Source: Diphasiastrum complanatum
Taxonomy: Eukaryota; Streptophyta; Lycopodiopsida; Lycopodiales; Lycopodiaceae
Assembly: GCA_029204225.1 (NCBI GenBank)
Contig: CM055103.1
Location: 5,950,852-6,014,851, forward strand
DNA length: 64,000 nt
Reading direction: 5' to 3'
The notes beneath the pieces are model-generated. The model was not told the origin of the DNA and searched no databases. It worked only from the letters and a program-made list of their open reading frames with translations. The position numbers were made by a program, and so were the translations under genes. Positions 49,700-61,518 of this stretch are shown here, one piece after another. Position 1 is the stretch's first letter. Each line of letters opens with the position of its first letter.

Positions 49700-51650
49700 T
49701 CCTAAGTTTTTATGTAGAATATACTTGTGGGCTTACAAAACACATGCCACAATAAATTCCTAACTTGGGCTAACATTATCCCCCTATTTATTGGATTGGC
49801 GGTCCCACGCCAATGGCAGTTGCACGTTGTCGGGCTGTTGCGTCGTAGGTCTCCTTGTTGAGTGTCACCCTGATGGCATGCAGTTCTTTGCCAACATGCT
49901 CCAACATTTGCCATCGTAGGTCCATAATAATGGAGCATGTTCTAGAGAAAGCCATGTGTTTGCTAAAGGTCAATCATATCGACATGAAGAGCGCTTGTCG
50001 TGGCTGCACGGTAATAAAGTCGAGCCACATTGAGGTGATCCATCTCTGTGACTTAGAATGGGGGGAAGTGAATGATCCCAATGAGATGCCAAGGGTGCCA
50101 AGAAGGTGATAGGCCGCAATTGTCGACGAAGTATCGCACATTCCTGTCTGGGCACCGATGGTATCTCTTATAGAACTAACTGTTGTTTGAAATGAAATCT
50201 TTGGTCGGATCGTCTATTTGTACATATTCTACAAGAATAGGCCAATAAATCTTGTTGGTCGTGAACTATGGTGTGAAAGGTTCATGTCGTTTGAGAGGGC
50301 AATATTTTGGATTTACCCGCAAATATGTGGGTGCACTGAGGTAGCGTAAGAATGCCGACTTATTTGCTAAGAACATGGCCCGTCTCCAACCGTCTCCAAG
50401 CTGGTTGAGGTTCTAGTGCTTGAACTTTGGCCTTATGTGTGCGGCACTACTTGAGATCGGGTATGGCAAACCCACCGCACTCTTCTGCCGTAGGATACTT
50501 GGCTTTAAGTTTAGTAGACTCCACCGTATCCCGATTTGGATTGTGGGGTGTCACACGATGCCGTTCAGGAGGTACCACTGCGAGTGTGGTGGAGGATTGG
50601 GAGATGTGAGAGGTTGGAAGAGTTTTGTTGGAAGTCGAGGGAAACATGTTTGTAGGTAGGATTGGTGGGGATTAGAATGTGGCAAAATGGAAGATGGTGG
50701 AGGAGATGAAAGTTTAGATTGATGGGTTGTCCCTCCCTGATCTTGGTTATGAGGCGCTCCCCCTTCTTGTGGATCAGGCCCTTGTTGCTAGTCTGGGTAT
50801 TGATTGTCTGTGGCTACTGCTGCTGAGTTGTCAAAGAAATTGCCTGGACTTGTTCCGTCGTCTCCCTGGTCATCCCTTGGTCGTGGACGGATGTGGAATT
50901 ATTGACGTTGGGCATGATCAGGAGGTGGGATTTGTTGAAGCTGCTTGATTTGCTCTTCCAGCCATTGGATTTGATTATTCAGTGCATCCATCTGTGAGGA
51001 CGTGCTATGTTGGAGCTGTTGCGCTTCCACCTAGACTGGCTTTAGCTTTTTCCCCAACTGTTGACATGCAAAAACTGGAATTATCGTGCTCTCTGGGACA
51101 GTTAGTGGAGCATAACGTTAAAAATCAATTTTGAGTGACTTGTCCCATCATAGCTGCATGTAATTCTTGGTTGGAACTGGTTTCTACATCCAAGAAGTCA
51201 GCTCCAAACTGGTTGTCTTTCTAGGTGGCCTCTACTTGAAGCTGCTCCACGAGTGTCTGCATCTGGGCCATCTGGTCGGAGGTGAGTTCTTGGTCCCATC
51301 ATGCGCGTGTTGCTTGCCCGTTGGTGTGCTTTACTGCTTGTGCCATTTCCTGTATTTAGCTAGTGAGTGTGATATTTCCTTGGATAGTAGTGCCCCAGTA
51401 TGATTGATAGTCGAAAATTGCCTGGGCAAGATATTTCCGTTCATCGTGATTTCTGCACTGAAGGGGGGAGATCGTCTCAAGGGCCCAAGTAAGGGAGGGG
51501 TCCAGATAGGTCGGGGTAGTTTTGTGGAGTATCAGTGTATTGAGGGATATAGAGTTCATGTCGTGGAGGGATTTGTGAAGAGCTGGATTGGGCATGGATA
51601 GGTGTAGTTAGTGGAGATTGAGTGGCGGTAGAAGGAGTGGAAGAAGTGGT
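49700..51650 (-). pseudogene. Decayed retroelement gag/leader region
   Basis: A minus-strand string of frames separated by stops: HELYIPQYTDTPQNYPDL (about 51550), then DQMAQMQTLVEQLQVEA (gag-like coiled segment, 51250), EWLEEQIKQLQQIPPPDH (50950) and VESTKLKAKYPTAEECGGFA (50490). The glutamine-rich helices look like a gag N-terminus. The last segment is not recognised. The fusion point with the gypsy RT next door lies near 51650. Confidence 0.4.
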
Positions 51651-52330
51651 GATCTGGCATTTCTCGGGATTTAGAGAGATACCATACCTTTGGCACTGAA
51701 TGTATATTTTCTCAAGTATGGCTAAATGTCTAGATGCTTCAGAGTGAACTCTTAGGTCATCTAAATAGACTTCTAACGTGTCTTTGATCAAGTCCGTGAA
51801 GGCTGCTTGCATGACGCGTTGGAAGGTACTAGGAGCACTACACAATCCAAAAGGAATAACCTTCCAACAAAACGTCCCCTCCACCATTTTGTGGCAAAAG
51901 CAGTTTTGTGTTGATCTTTAAGCACTATTTCTATCATGTTGTGACTGTGAAAGTCATCTAAAAAGGAATAAGCCTCATCTCCAGCTAAATTTTCTAATAT
52001 GGCTTCTCTGAGTGGAATAGGAAAATGGTCATGTTTAGTGACCGCATTAAGCTTTTTAAAGTCAACACAAATTTGAAACTTTCCATTTTTTTTTGGTACA
52101 ATTGTGGAAGCACTCCCATAAAATTTAATATAGCCATGTCAGAAATTTCCTTAAGGTCATGGGGTGGATAGGATCATAAGATGCTTTCTTCATCTACATA
52201 CAACAGACCGATTTATTAGTCGGTTTCCAAGCAACGTTTAACAACTCATCATTGGGCGGGAGAATTTTAATAAGTCGGACATTAAAAGAGTATCCAAAGT
52301 AGTTGATGGTTCACCTAGCCCTTCTTCGTT
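51477..52330 (-). pseudogene. Ty3/gypsy reverse transcriptase fragment
   Basis: The minus strand reads IVPKKNGKFQICVDFKKLNA, HDHFPIPLREAILENLAGDE, AYSFLDDF (before a frameshift), then VIPFGLCSAPSTFQRVMQAA and LEVYLDDLRVHS, RHLAILEKIYIQCQRYGISL and NPEKC. These are RT fingers/palm blocks in correct order, including the YLDD box. Frameshifts near 51890 and stops inactivate it. RNase H and integrase do not follow: after NPEKC the frame runs into another element's leader. Confidence 0.85.
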
Positions 52331-52369
52331 ATCTGAGCTACTGTAGGAAAAACACTGGGAATTCTCCTT

Positions 52370-55290
52370 CAGAGAGCATGATGAAAGTTTGAATAAATCA
52401 AACAAATATCAGCGTCTTCAATCGAATTTGAATTTGTCCTATTATATGCTAATATGATACTTCAATTCAATGTGCTTACTCCTAGAATGAAATCTAGGGT
52501 TGGTTGATAAAGCAATGGTACTTTGATTATCACAGAATAATGTCGTCAGAGCATATTGATTTAGACCGATATCTGAGAGTAAGTTCCTCAACCAAATTGC
52601 TTCCTTTGTAGCTTGAGAGATTGCAATATACTCTGATTCAGTGGAAGATAGAGCTATTGAAGATTGCTTGCGACTGTTTTAGGAAATTGGACCATTATTG
52701 AGGAAGAATGTAAATCCAAAAGTAGATTTACAAGTGTCTACATCTCTTGCCCAGCTTGCATCTGTGTAACCACTGAGTAAATTGAGTTTGTCATTTCCGA
52801 CTGTTCCATAACAAATGCAAAAGTCCATAGTAGCTCAAAGATATCTCATGACTCTAATAAGAGCCTTCCAATGTGTTACACCAGGATTAGTCATAAACTG
52901 ACTGAGAGAGTTGACTGCAAAAGCTATGTCTGGCCTGGTACAGATCATGGCATACATAAGAGATCCTATAATAGAATGGTAAGGGTACTCACGCATCTGC
53001 TGCTTCTCATGAATTGTTTGGAGAAACTAGTCCTTTGACAATTTGAGACCTGGTTCCATTGGTGAGAGAGCTAACTTTCAATTAATCAGATTATATCTAA
53101 CTAATATGTTGTTATGTACCTCTGTTTTGTAATGTAGACCAACTTCTGTTTTCTGTCTCTGTGGAATTGTATACCAAGAGAAATGAGCTTCGCCCAAATC
53201 GGTCATGTCAAATTCGGAAGATAGCATTGTCTTGGCCTCTTTTATCAGATTTGTATTGTTGCTAAAAAGCAATGTATCATCCACGTATAAAGTATAATGA
53301 TAAAAGACTATTGCACTACTTTGAAGTAAACATTTGAATCTGAAGAGCTAGGTGTCTAGCCGTGATCAATAAGGAAAGTATTGATCCTTTGAAACCATGC
53401 TCGAACAGATTGCTTCAAGCCATAAAGTGCCTTATGGAGTTTACACACATGATTGTGTTTACCCTCGATAATATAACCTTCGAGTTGCACCATGTAAATG
53501 TCTTCTTCGATAACTCCATTGAGATATGTTGTTTGTACATCCATTTGATGTATTTCCAAATCTGCTATAGCGGTAAATGATAGCAAAAGTCGAACAGAAG
53601 AATGAAGGTCTCAGTGTAATCGACGTTGTATACCTGAGAAAATCCTTCTGCGACAAGTCGTGCTTTTCTCCTGTTGATGCTTCCATCTGCATTATACTTG
53701 ACTTTGAAAGTCCATTTGCAATCAACTACGTTTTTGTTAGCAGGTAATTCGACAATTGTCCATGTCTGATTCTTGATAAGAGATGAATACTCTTTATCTA
53801 TAGTTTCTTTCTAGAGATCTGAATCGGGCTGACTGAGTGCCTCTTGGACAGACGTCGGTTCCTCAACAAGATAGACTGCAGACTCGTCGATATATCGGAT
53901 AGGTGGTCTACTAGTCCTTGATGATCTTCTGAGTAATAGAAAAAGTTGATCATTTCCATCATACTGTAATTGCTGATTTGCAACATCATCATAAAAATAT
54001 AAGTCGTTGATTTGTTGTTTGTCAAAAGTAGAAGAGCTTGGACCTTCAATGGGAATAGTCGACTGAGGAATTGAAAAGTTCAATGTGTCGGGACAATCTA
54101 ATAGGTCGGCTACATGGGGACCCTTTGAGGTCTTCAAACGGATCTTCGATGAAGATGACATCCCGGCTAGTGAATATCTTCGACTCGATGAGATCGAACA
54201 ACTTGTAAGCTTGATCCGAAGTAGTGTAGCTGATGAAAACACATTTGATACTCTGGAAGTCGAGCTTCTTCTTGAGATCATGAGGAATCTGTGCAAAAGC
54301 AGTACATCTAAAAACTCGTAGGTACCGTGTTGCTTGTTGATCAAGTTGCTTGGCTGCATTCTTTGCTTGGAGAATTCGGCAATCCTTGATCTCATGGTTA
54401 TTGCGCTTGCAATACCTCCAAAACATCTTCTTCTTTGACTGTGGATTTGATGATTGATCTTGGCTTTGAGTCTGTTTTTGATTCATTGTAGCCTTCTTGG
54501 AGCTTTTCTGCTTTTGTCACTTAGAGCCTTTGTTGACATATAGAGCTTGAGAGGAGGAAGTAGACAAAGTGTCACGACTTCTTCTATTGTCTTCTTGTAG
54601 CAACATAGTGATAACTCTAGTAAGAGTTAAATCTAAGTGTGTCGATATGATCATCACCCAGTTCTCATATGTAGAGGGCAAGCTTGAAAGCAATGTCATA
54701 ATTGCATCTTGATCATCTATGACTGATCCGACAGTGGCCATATGTTGCAAGAGATTCTTAAACTGGCTAATGTGACTCTGAAGAGAATCACCATTAGACA
54801 TCTTGAATGTGAAGAATTTCCTTTGTAGATGTAACTTAGTAGTTACGTCCCTCACGTCATATAGTGAGTTCAGAATGTCTCAAACGTCTTTTGAAGTTTT
54901 AGCTTCAGCTACGTGTCCACTCTGTGTATCTGATATATTGAGGATAATAAGCGTGAAAGCTTTGCCATCCTTCGATTTTCACTTTGAGTCTTCTGTGTTG
55001 TCTTCAAGTTTTACTTCTATACCTGTAAGAACATCCCATAACTCATTGGCAATTAGCAAGGTTTTCATCTTAAATTTCCACAAATGATAATTGGATCCAT
55101 TTTGCTTGTCTGTATTAAGACCAACTTTACTTTGAACTTAGTTTGTCGATTGCATCGATGATGCTAAGATGTAGTAATGCCAACAACAGGAAATCGAATC
55201 TCTGATGCTGAAAGGAACTGAAAAATATGATATCAATTTGATATCGCGAAAGATATCAAGTATTAGAGCTTTTGCTCTGATATCGAAATA
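52370..55290 (-). mobile_element. Ty1/copia element with a deletion removing protease and integrase core
   Basis: Order from the primer-site-like word at 55274-55285: gag (54517-55087: LWDVLTG-type start, MRDVTTKLHLQRKFF, LLSSLPSTYENW), zinc knuckle (54378-54420), then within about 15 residues ATRYLRVFRCTAFAQIPHDL, which in intact elements lies after the integrase core. It continues with FISYTTSDQAYKLFDL, WTIVELPANKNVVDCKWTFK, the RT block MDVQTTYLNGVIEEDIYMV with LHKALYGLKQSVRAWFQRI (53356-53586), MDDTLLFSNN for YVDD (53284) and RNase H TRPDIAFAVNSLSQFM, SSTESEYIAISQATKEAIWL, STIALSTNPRFHSRSKHIEL (52500-53060). Several stops. No 3' LTR was recognised left of 52370. Confidence 0.85.
54046..54486 (-). 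pseudogene. Copia zinc knuckle fused directly to post-integrase segment
   Basis: A 146-codon open frame. The knuckle reads MFWRYCKRNNHEIKDC with Trp in place of the first Cys. It is followed at once by KQLDQQATRYLRVFRCTAFA, showing an in-frame loss of protease and the integrase catalytic core. Confidence 0.75.
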
Positions 55291-55299
55291 GTATTATGC

Positions 55300-56172
55300 C
55301 ATAATAGAGATCACATGGTAGCCCCACACTTTGCCAGAGTCATTTCTTAACATTTGAGGCACTTTGGAAAAAGCAAAAAATGCAACTCTACTAATTTACT
55401 CGCAATTTCCGACAGGCGAAAAATGTGAAAAAGGCAACACTGTTATCAAACTTCGTGTATTTCTGCAGACTGTGTAAAAACACTTGTAACTCTATAGAAT
55501 GTATAAAAACACGGGAAAATCCATAGAACTAGATAAACAATGGATGAAAATCAAAACCGATTAGTCGATTAGTAAGAAGGAGAATAATCCAACACTAAAG
55601 AAATAAGAACTAAAATAAAAAAAATCAAATGAACAGATGTGTCAATGCTAAATTAGAAAAAAAAATTATCTTATTAAGATCAACGTCCACTTGAAGATTA
55701 TAGCACTCAAAAAATAACTTTGTATTGTGCAGAACGAACCATGCACAACTGAATAAATCCCTCTGTTGTACAGACTGCATATATTGAAAGAAAAGTATTA
55801 ACATTCTGAAAAATATTCTCTTCAAAAAAAGATACAAAATTTATGTCCATAAAATTATATGATTTAGCAATAATGTTTATCCGGATAGATTTTATTTGTA
55901 TATCGTCAATTGAATTGGTGGTTGTTGGTATATGCTGGAAGGCTAAAGGAAGCAAAGCATCAAAATCTCTATGTGTGTTGTCTGAATTTATTTTAACACA
56001 GAAAACTTGAAAACCAAATTTTGAGTAAAAACATTATTTCAGACTCTTTATTTCAATCTCCAAACATAGTAAGCCGATGTGCTAAGTAAAACTACTAACA
56101 AAAAAATTACAATGAGAATTTTTTTTTTGCAGCCAATCTAGATAGCATGCCGACGTGCTAAGGATTTTGCCG

Positions 56173-56205
<33 letters not shown>

Positions 56206-57072
56206 CACGCTGGCATGCTATCTAGGTTGGTTGTTGAATTTTTTTCTACTTAGTGAGATTTGTAATTATGTACCAAATCACATTCTTAATAATAGACATT
56301 GAAGTAGTAGCATAAAAAGGGTGGCACACCATCATGTGCTATCTTTTTGTTGAATGATAGCAAGAAAGAAACTCGCAAAAAATTTACTCGCAAAATGCCA
56401 TGGCCCAAATTCTCACAGTAACCCAAAAGATCATTTTTTTCATGACACATATAAATAATTAATTGAGTAACTGAATTAAAATCAGGATGTTGCCTCGAAT
56501 CTGGATCAATAGGATACAATGTTCTTGATGACCATAAATCTAAATGCTTTAGCTTTTCCTATTTGTAATGGATCATATCAGAAGCTAATAATTTAGATTC
56601 TTTTGAATTTCTTGCTCTAAGCAGAGCATACTCTGGTGAAAGATCATATGATTAAGCTTAGACATCAGCTAAAATAGCAAAAAATAATAATAGCAAAGAG
56701 TACATAAACAATATCGGAACTGGAGATGGCGCTAAACACTTATTAACACTTGTTCAACCCAAGAGATGGAGATGATAGACGAGAATATTTATAAAATGCC
56801 ACTTTCTCTCTCTAAAAACATGTTGGGAACTTAGTTTTTCATGTACTTTGATTGCTTTGAGTGCCAATTGAATGTGAATTCATTATGCATGAAATTGTGC
56901 TCTTGCTTTAGAATCAAATATAGGAAGATTGTAGGATGCAATCTATATGATAGATCTATGTGCATTCACAAATTACCTTAGAAGATCAGTGTGGGTGTTG
57001 GGCCAGTCTTCACACTTGTGAAACCTTCACTAGACTTTTAGGGTTTCTATACCAAAAATAGCAATAACGTGA

Positions 57073-57075
<3 letters not shown>
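55300..57075. other. Spacer, right part; AT-rich, unassigned frames
   Basis: Minus-strand frames at 55707-55955 (AFQHIPTTTNSIDDIQIKSI, FFEENIFQNVNTFLSI) and 56286-56519 (MYPIDPDSRQHPDFNSVTQL) share an AT-rich style and could be pieces of one broken gene, but no family was recognised. The hairpin element at 56133-56230 lies between them. Confidence 0.35.
56133..56230. repeat. Hairpin (foldback) element: 28-bp inverted repeat around a (TA)n loop
   Basis: The left arm CCAATCTAGATAGCATGCCG...CTA (56133-56160) and right arm (56203-56230) are complementary at about 25 of 28 positions; the loop is mostly (AT)n. A related AAGCCGATGTGCTAAGTA word lies at 56070-56090. Confidence 0.8.

Positions 57076-57117
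<42 letters not shown>
57076..57117. repeat. (GA)n microsatellite just outside the right arm
   Basis: About 21 GA units; a second short (GA)n lies at 57310-57327 within the arm, at the position matching the left arm's long (TC)n. Confidence 0.9.
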
Positions 57118-57119
<2 letters not shown>

Positions 57120-59581
57120 TTTACTTGTAACAATTGTGAAAGGGCAAAACATACATGTGGCATGTTGTGGTTGGTCAAGAGAAGCCTGAGTGCAAGCTAT
57201 AGCCAAGACTCACAAGTAAGTTTAATCTCACCCATTCATCTGCAACTACTAAATCACATATATTTGATCCTTTCATGGATGGCTACTTGTATTGTGGGAG
57301 GTTGAGGGGAGAGAGAGAGAGAGAGAATTATTTTTTTGTATTAAAAGAAAGGTGTAGAATTATTGCAATAGGATGGCGGGTGGCCCCCCAATCATGCATT
57401 TAATGCGTGCCTAGAAAAAATTGCTGCCACCTAAACACGTGGGAGCGTGCCCATGAGGGGCCGTGGCCACATGGCTGGATGCGCATATCGCGCACATCCA
57501 ATCAGCGTTACCAAATCCCGCTTTCTCTCTCCCTCAACCTCTCAGCAACCGGAGGCGGCCCCGTCGGCAGCGTCCGCTGCAGCCAGAGGTTGGAATTCCG
57601 CTTCCCATTCCGCATCCACCTTCCTTTTGGAAAAAACAAAAAACTCATCGGCGTTCCGTTTCTTGCCTCCTATGGCGCCTCCTGACTCCTGTAGCCGGAG
57701 GCCTGCCACCGGAAGCGCTCGCTATTAGATACAAGATCTCCTTCTTCCGTCTTTCCTACTGCGGAAGCGGCCATGGGCGAGGCGCCTTATGGCTGCTGTC
57801 AGCGCTCTCCCTGCTGCGACAGCTAGTCGCTATCTTCTATCTCTATATCAATGCGAATGCAATCACCGGAGGCACCATTCTCATTAATTCAGACGCAAAC
57901 ACAGCGCATTGAAGGCTGTTTTGGCTGCAGCACCATCCGGTACAGCAAAGGATCGACAATGGTGTTTTATTTCAAAGCCAGATTGAAGCGGGGGAGTATG
58001 TCATTTACATGGGGCTGGACAAGCATGAGAATGAAGATCTTATCAAATACGGACTTCCGGAAGACATACGGTGAGGCCTGCAGGCATTGCGCTTGCTTAA
58101 ATAAGCGGTGATCGATCACATTTTTCTTCAATTATTGCTTCTGATCGGTCTCAACGTGGTTAATGCTGAGCGTTGATAATTATTAGTTGAATACTCGGCT
58201 ATTTTCCTCCCAGTTCTCATTATGGCCGGTTTCCTGTCCAACCTTCAACTTACATCAGTTTCCTTCTGAATTTTTTTTTTCAATTTTAGACATAATTCTT
58301 GCTACTTGCTAAATTGGTGGGTTATTCTTGAAATCAATCAGTTGTTTGATGCACTTTACCGGTTTATTCTTGTGCTTTGTCTGTATGCACAAGATTCATG
58401 CGGACTAGATGTGTTGGACTAGTGTGGTAAAAAAAACTTGTTGTCTAGCCTTAAAGAAATAAACTTTGACATACTCTGAATTTTAATTCAAAACAACAAT
58501 ACACATGGGGTGTTGCTATCTGTTATGCTAGAAATTGCATGGGAAATGAATGCTAATAATTCAATGTAGGTCCAAAATACCATGGTAAATATCTCAAATT
58601 TTGGTGAGAAATTGGCCATCATATGTGTAGGTTTTATTAACATGTCACTTTGTTGGTGAGGATTATCCAAAACTGTGTTTCTACTCACAATTTTTCATGG
58701 AAAAAAAGTTGCACTTTGTAGTGTTTGAAATTTGAACTGACAATTTCCCTAGAAGTGGGTCTAAACTCTTCTTTGGATATACCTATGGACTAAAACCTCT
58801 TTTAATTATATCCAAAAATTGACGTGTTTTTCCCATCAATATAGTGGAGTGATTTGCATTTATGGTGTTTGATTTGTGAAATTCCATCTTGTCTAACGAC
58901 CGCCTTTTTTTCAGGTGGCTGTTGGTGGCTTCGCATAGCCACCTTTGAGAGGTTATCTCCATGTTATATCCTTTATTATTCATTTAAATGTGGCTTTGCG
59001 TAGAAGGGGGTAAGTGGAGAGTGTCCAAATTTTCTTGTTAACATAATCATCACATATTAGGCATCACATGAAGCACAAATAGACAACAAGAAGTTAAATC
59101 ACATAGCTATATCCTACAAACACTGTATCAACATGAGTAACTGTCAATAGCAAGAGCTGATAAATCTCCCAAAAAATCTCATGAGGGTCATTGCCCCTTT
59201 TTGTACCCTACAAAATCAGGGCTACATCACCCTAGCACTAAGACCCATGCAGCTTGCAAGTTTCTGACTAGCTAGAAGGTCGAAAAAGCATGTTATCTAG
59301 AAATAAGAATGGGTTTCTTAAAATAATAAATGGATCCCTACAATATTATGTAGGACCATGTGTCAGATAATGTCAAATAGTGCCATTACTATGAAATAAT
59401 GCACTACTGTAATCATGTCTATAACACTCTCCTACTGACAAAACGTTGTCCTCAATGTGGGCATTGAAAGAGAACATATGCTAAAAATAGGTCATTGTTG
59501 ATCCTTACAACGAAAAGAAAGAGGTTTCTAGACTAGGTCTGAACAGCCTTTGGAGTTCAAGAATCAATAGTGTCCACAAGA

Positions 59582-59967
59582 CCTCTGAACCTGTAGTAGT
59601 GGAGTATGATGAGCAAGATTCAAGTACATTGATAGTCTTCCATATGGCCTCATCAAACAAGCCAACTACCCCATTGCACCAAGTACTTGATCTGCTTTCT
59701 ACCTTAGCTATGGTGAACACGCACCTGAAGGAAAGCAACATGTATGAATGTAAAGAATGTGGGATTTAAAGAAATTATAGTTTCGGACAATGTTTCCTAC
59801 TGGGGAAACTTTTACGCCTCTAGTAGTGCAAGGTAATGACAATAATGCCTGTGGAAGGGAGGGAATGCGGGGCTGGTGGTTTACCCCATGTAGATGCTTG
59901 GAGAGACATGAGAATCTGGCCCAATTAGACCTATGAACCATGCATTTGCTACATACAAACCATAGGT
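59582..59967. other. Right-arm-specific segment (about 385 bp)
   Basis: It interrupts the match between GTGTCCACAAGAC (59570) and CATGTTGAACAGATG (59978), which are adjacent in the left arm (CATCTGTTCAACATGATGTCTTGTGGACAC, 41399-41428). It contains part of a 78-codon minus-strand frame (STWCNGVVGLFDEAIWKTIN) of retroelement flavour. It is either an insertion here or a deletion in the left arm. Confidence 0.6.
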
Positions 59968-60445
59968 ATGACCATCATGTTGAACAGATGGCACACTCTT
60001 GTGTCTGGTATATGCTGTCTGAACCAAAACTTCTCCATGTCGACTAAGAAAGATTGGCCCCTTCCCTCAAGGACTGATAGCTGTCTGCTTCATACCAAAG
60101 ATGAGTCCACTAAAGAGCACCCCCTGGGATGTAGAGAAACACCTCCACTGACTGGCCAGCCAAAGTAAAAGACTGTCCTCTCATAAAAGACCGTGATGTA
60201 TTGAAGATCACATAACCTTTGCTCAATGTGATCTCGTGTGGATGCTCATGTGAGTCAGCTGTACATATATACTTGCCTTTGTCTCGTCTGTAGACACCTG
60301 CGATTCACTTTTAGGGTGCTTGTTTGTGTCTACGCCTATTTCTTGTCACGATAGATAGATGCCCCTCAACGGAAGATGCCTGCCTGCCATATAAAAATTT
60401 AGGAGTACAATCTGAAAAAATAGATTGAACTTCCAACTGATCTAC

Positions 60446-60965
60446 CTATATTGAGAGCAAACAACTTATCTAGATGCCTGTCTTTGTCCTGGTAATGTTG
60501 CAATCTTGAATGTTTTCTCATCTTCAAGTCTTTGAATCTCATATGCTAGTCATTGTCTCATATCTGCAAGCCCGTCTTCATATGCTCTCAAGATATCTCC
60601 ATCTCTCAACTACAACTCTCTGTTTCTTATCTGCAAGCCTTTGTCTCCTAACTATAAGCCTCTGCCTCTTACCCCCATATTTATACTGGCTATGTGTCAA
60701 CCTCTTATGATATTCATTTTTTCAAGTGCCAAGATTGTAGACACGATGTACAGGCTGTACAGTAAGAGAATGACGAGCTGAAAAAGGGAATTGCAGTATG
60801 TCAACCTATGGATGTCAATCAATAAGCTGTAAAAAGATTTTCTGACCTGTAGTTAGAAAGACTTTAATGTGATTAAAACTTGAATAATCTAGGCAGCCAT
60901 AAAACGTGGATACTTAATACCTCATCTCTAGGAATTCGCTTAACAAGTTATGAAGAGATTTGACA
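60446..60965. other. Right-arm-specific insertion (about 520 bp)
   Basis: Splits the left-arm sequence CTGATCTACACTCCC after CTAC. It includes a CT-rich run of imperfect repeats (ATCTGCAAGCC...GTCTC) at 60555-60680. No terminal inverted repeat seen. Confidence 0.65.
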
Positions 60966-61015
60966 ACTCCCGAATGTTGGAAGAACAATGATCTGATAAT
61001 CTCCTAAAAAGTGCA

Positions 61016-61518
61016 CAGAAAACTACAAAAAGGATGAAGTCCTAGAAATTGGATAATTGGAAACTGAGTAACTAAAATATAAGCGATAGAAATGATGGTC
61101 TGTAAATATGTCCATGAGTATACCGAATGATCTGAACTATGCTAAATCAGTCTAAAGCTACTCTCACCTCAAAGAACAAGTTTCAAAATCAGCCAACTAG
61201 AACGAGGGTATGGAGCATATATGTATTTTTGGAAGGGTCCGCACTATTTCTAGGGTCTAAGCCAGTAGGACCCAATTATTATCAATAATCAAGTGTGCCA
61301 AACATCTGAAGTGAATTACTAACATGGGGCCCAAGAACCAACGAGGTGCCAATGCTATTCTTGTAACTTTATCGGTGGTGTGTACTTTGTGTTGCAGAAT
61401 ATAAAAAATGGTCATAAAACCACATCTGAACGTGAGTGCATTCTTCGGCAGTTTATGCATTGGGTTTCATCTATTGTTCCATAGTAGTGCTGCTTAGGTT
61501 TATAAGAATGGTGATGCA
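61016..61518. mobile_element. Right-arm-specific insertion (about 500 bp) flanked by TGCA
   Basis: The left arm has CCTAAAAAGTGCATTGATTAATTTGC uninterrupted (reverse complement of about 40877-40902); the right arm has AAAAAGTGCA, then about 499 bp, then TGCATTGATTAATTTG. The TGCA repeats at the two edges look like a 4-bp target duplication. No terminal repeats or coding sequence recognised, so the class is unknown. Confidence 0.6.
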
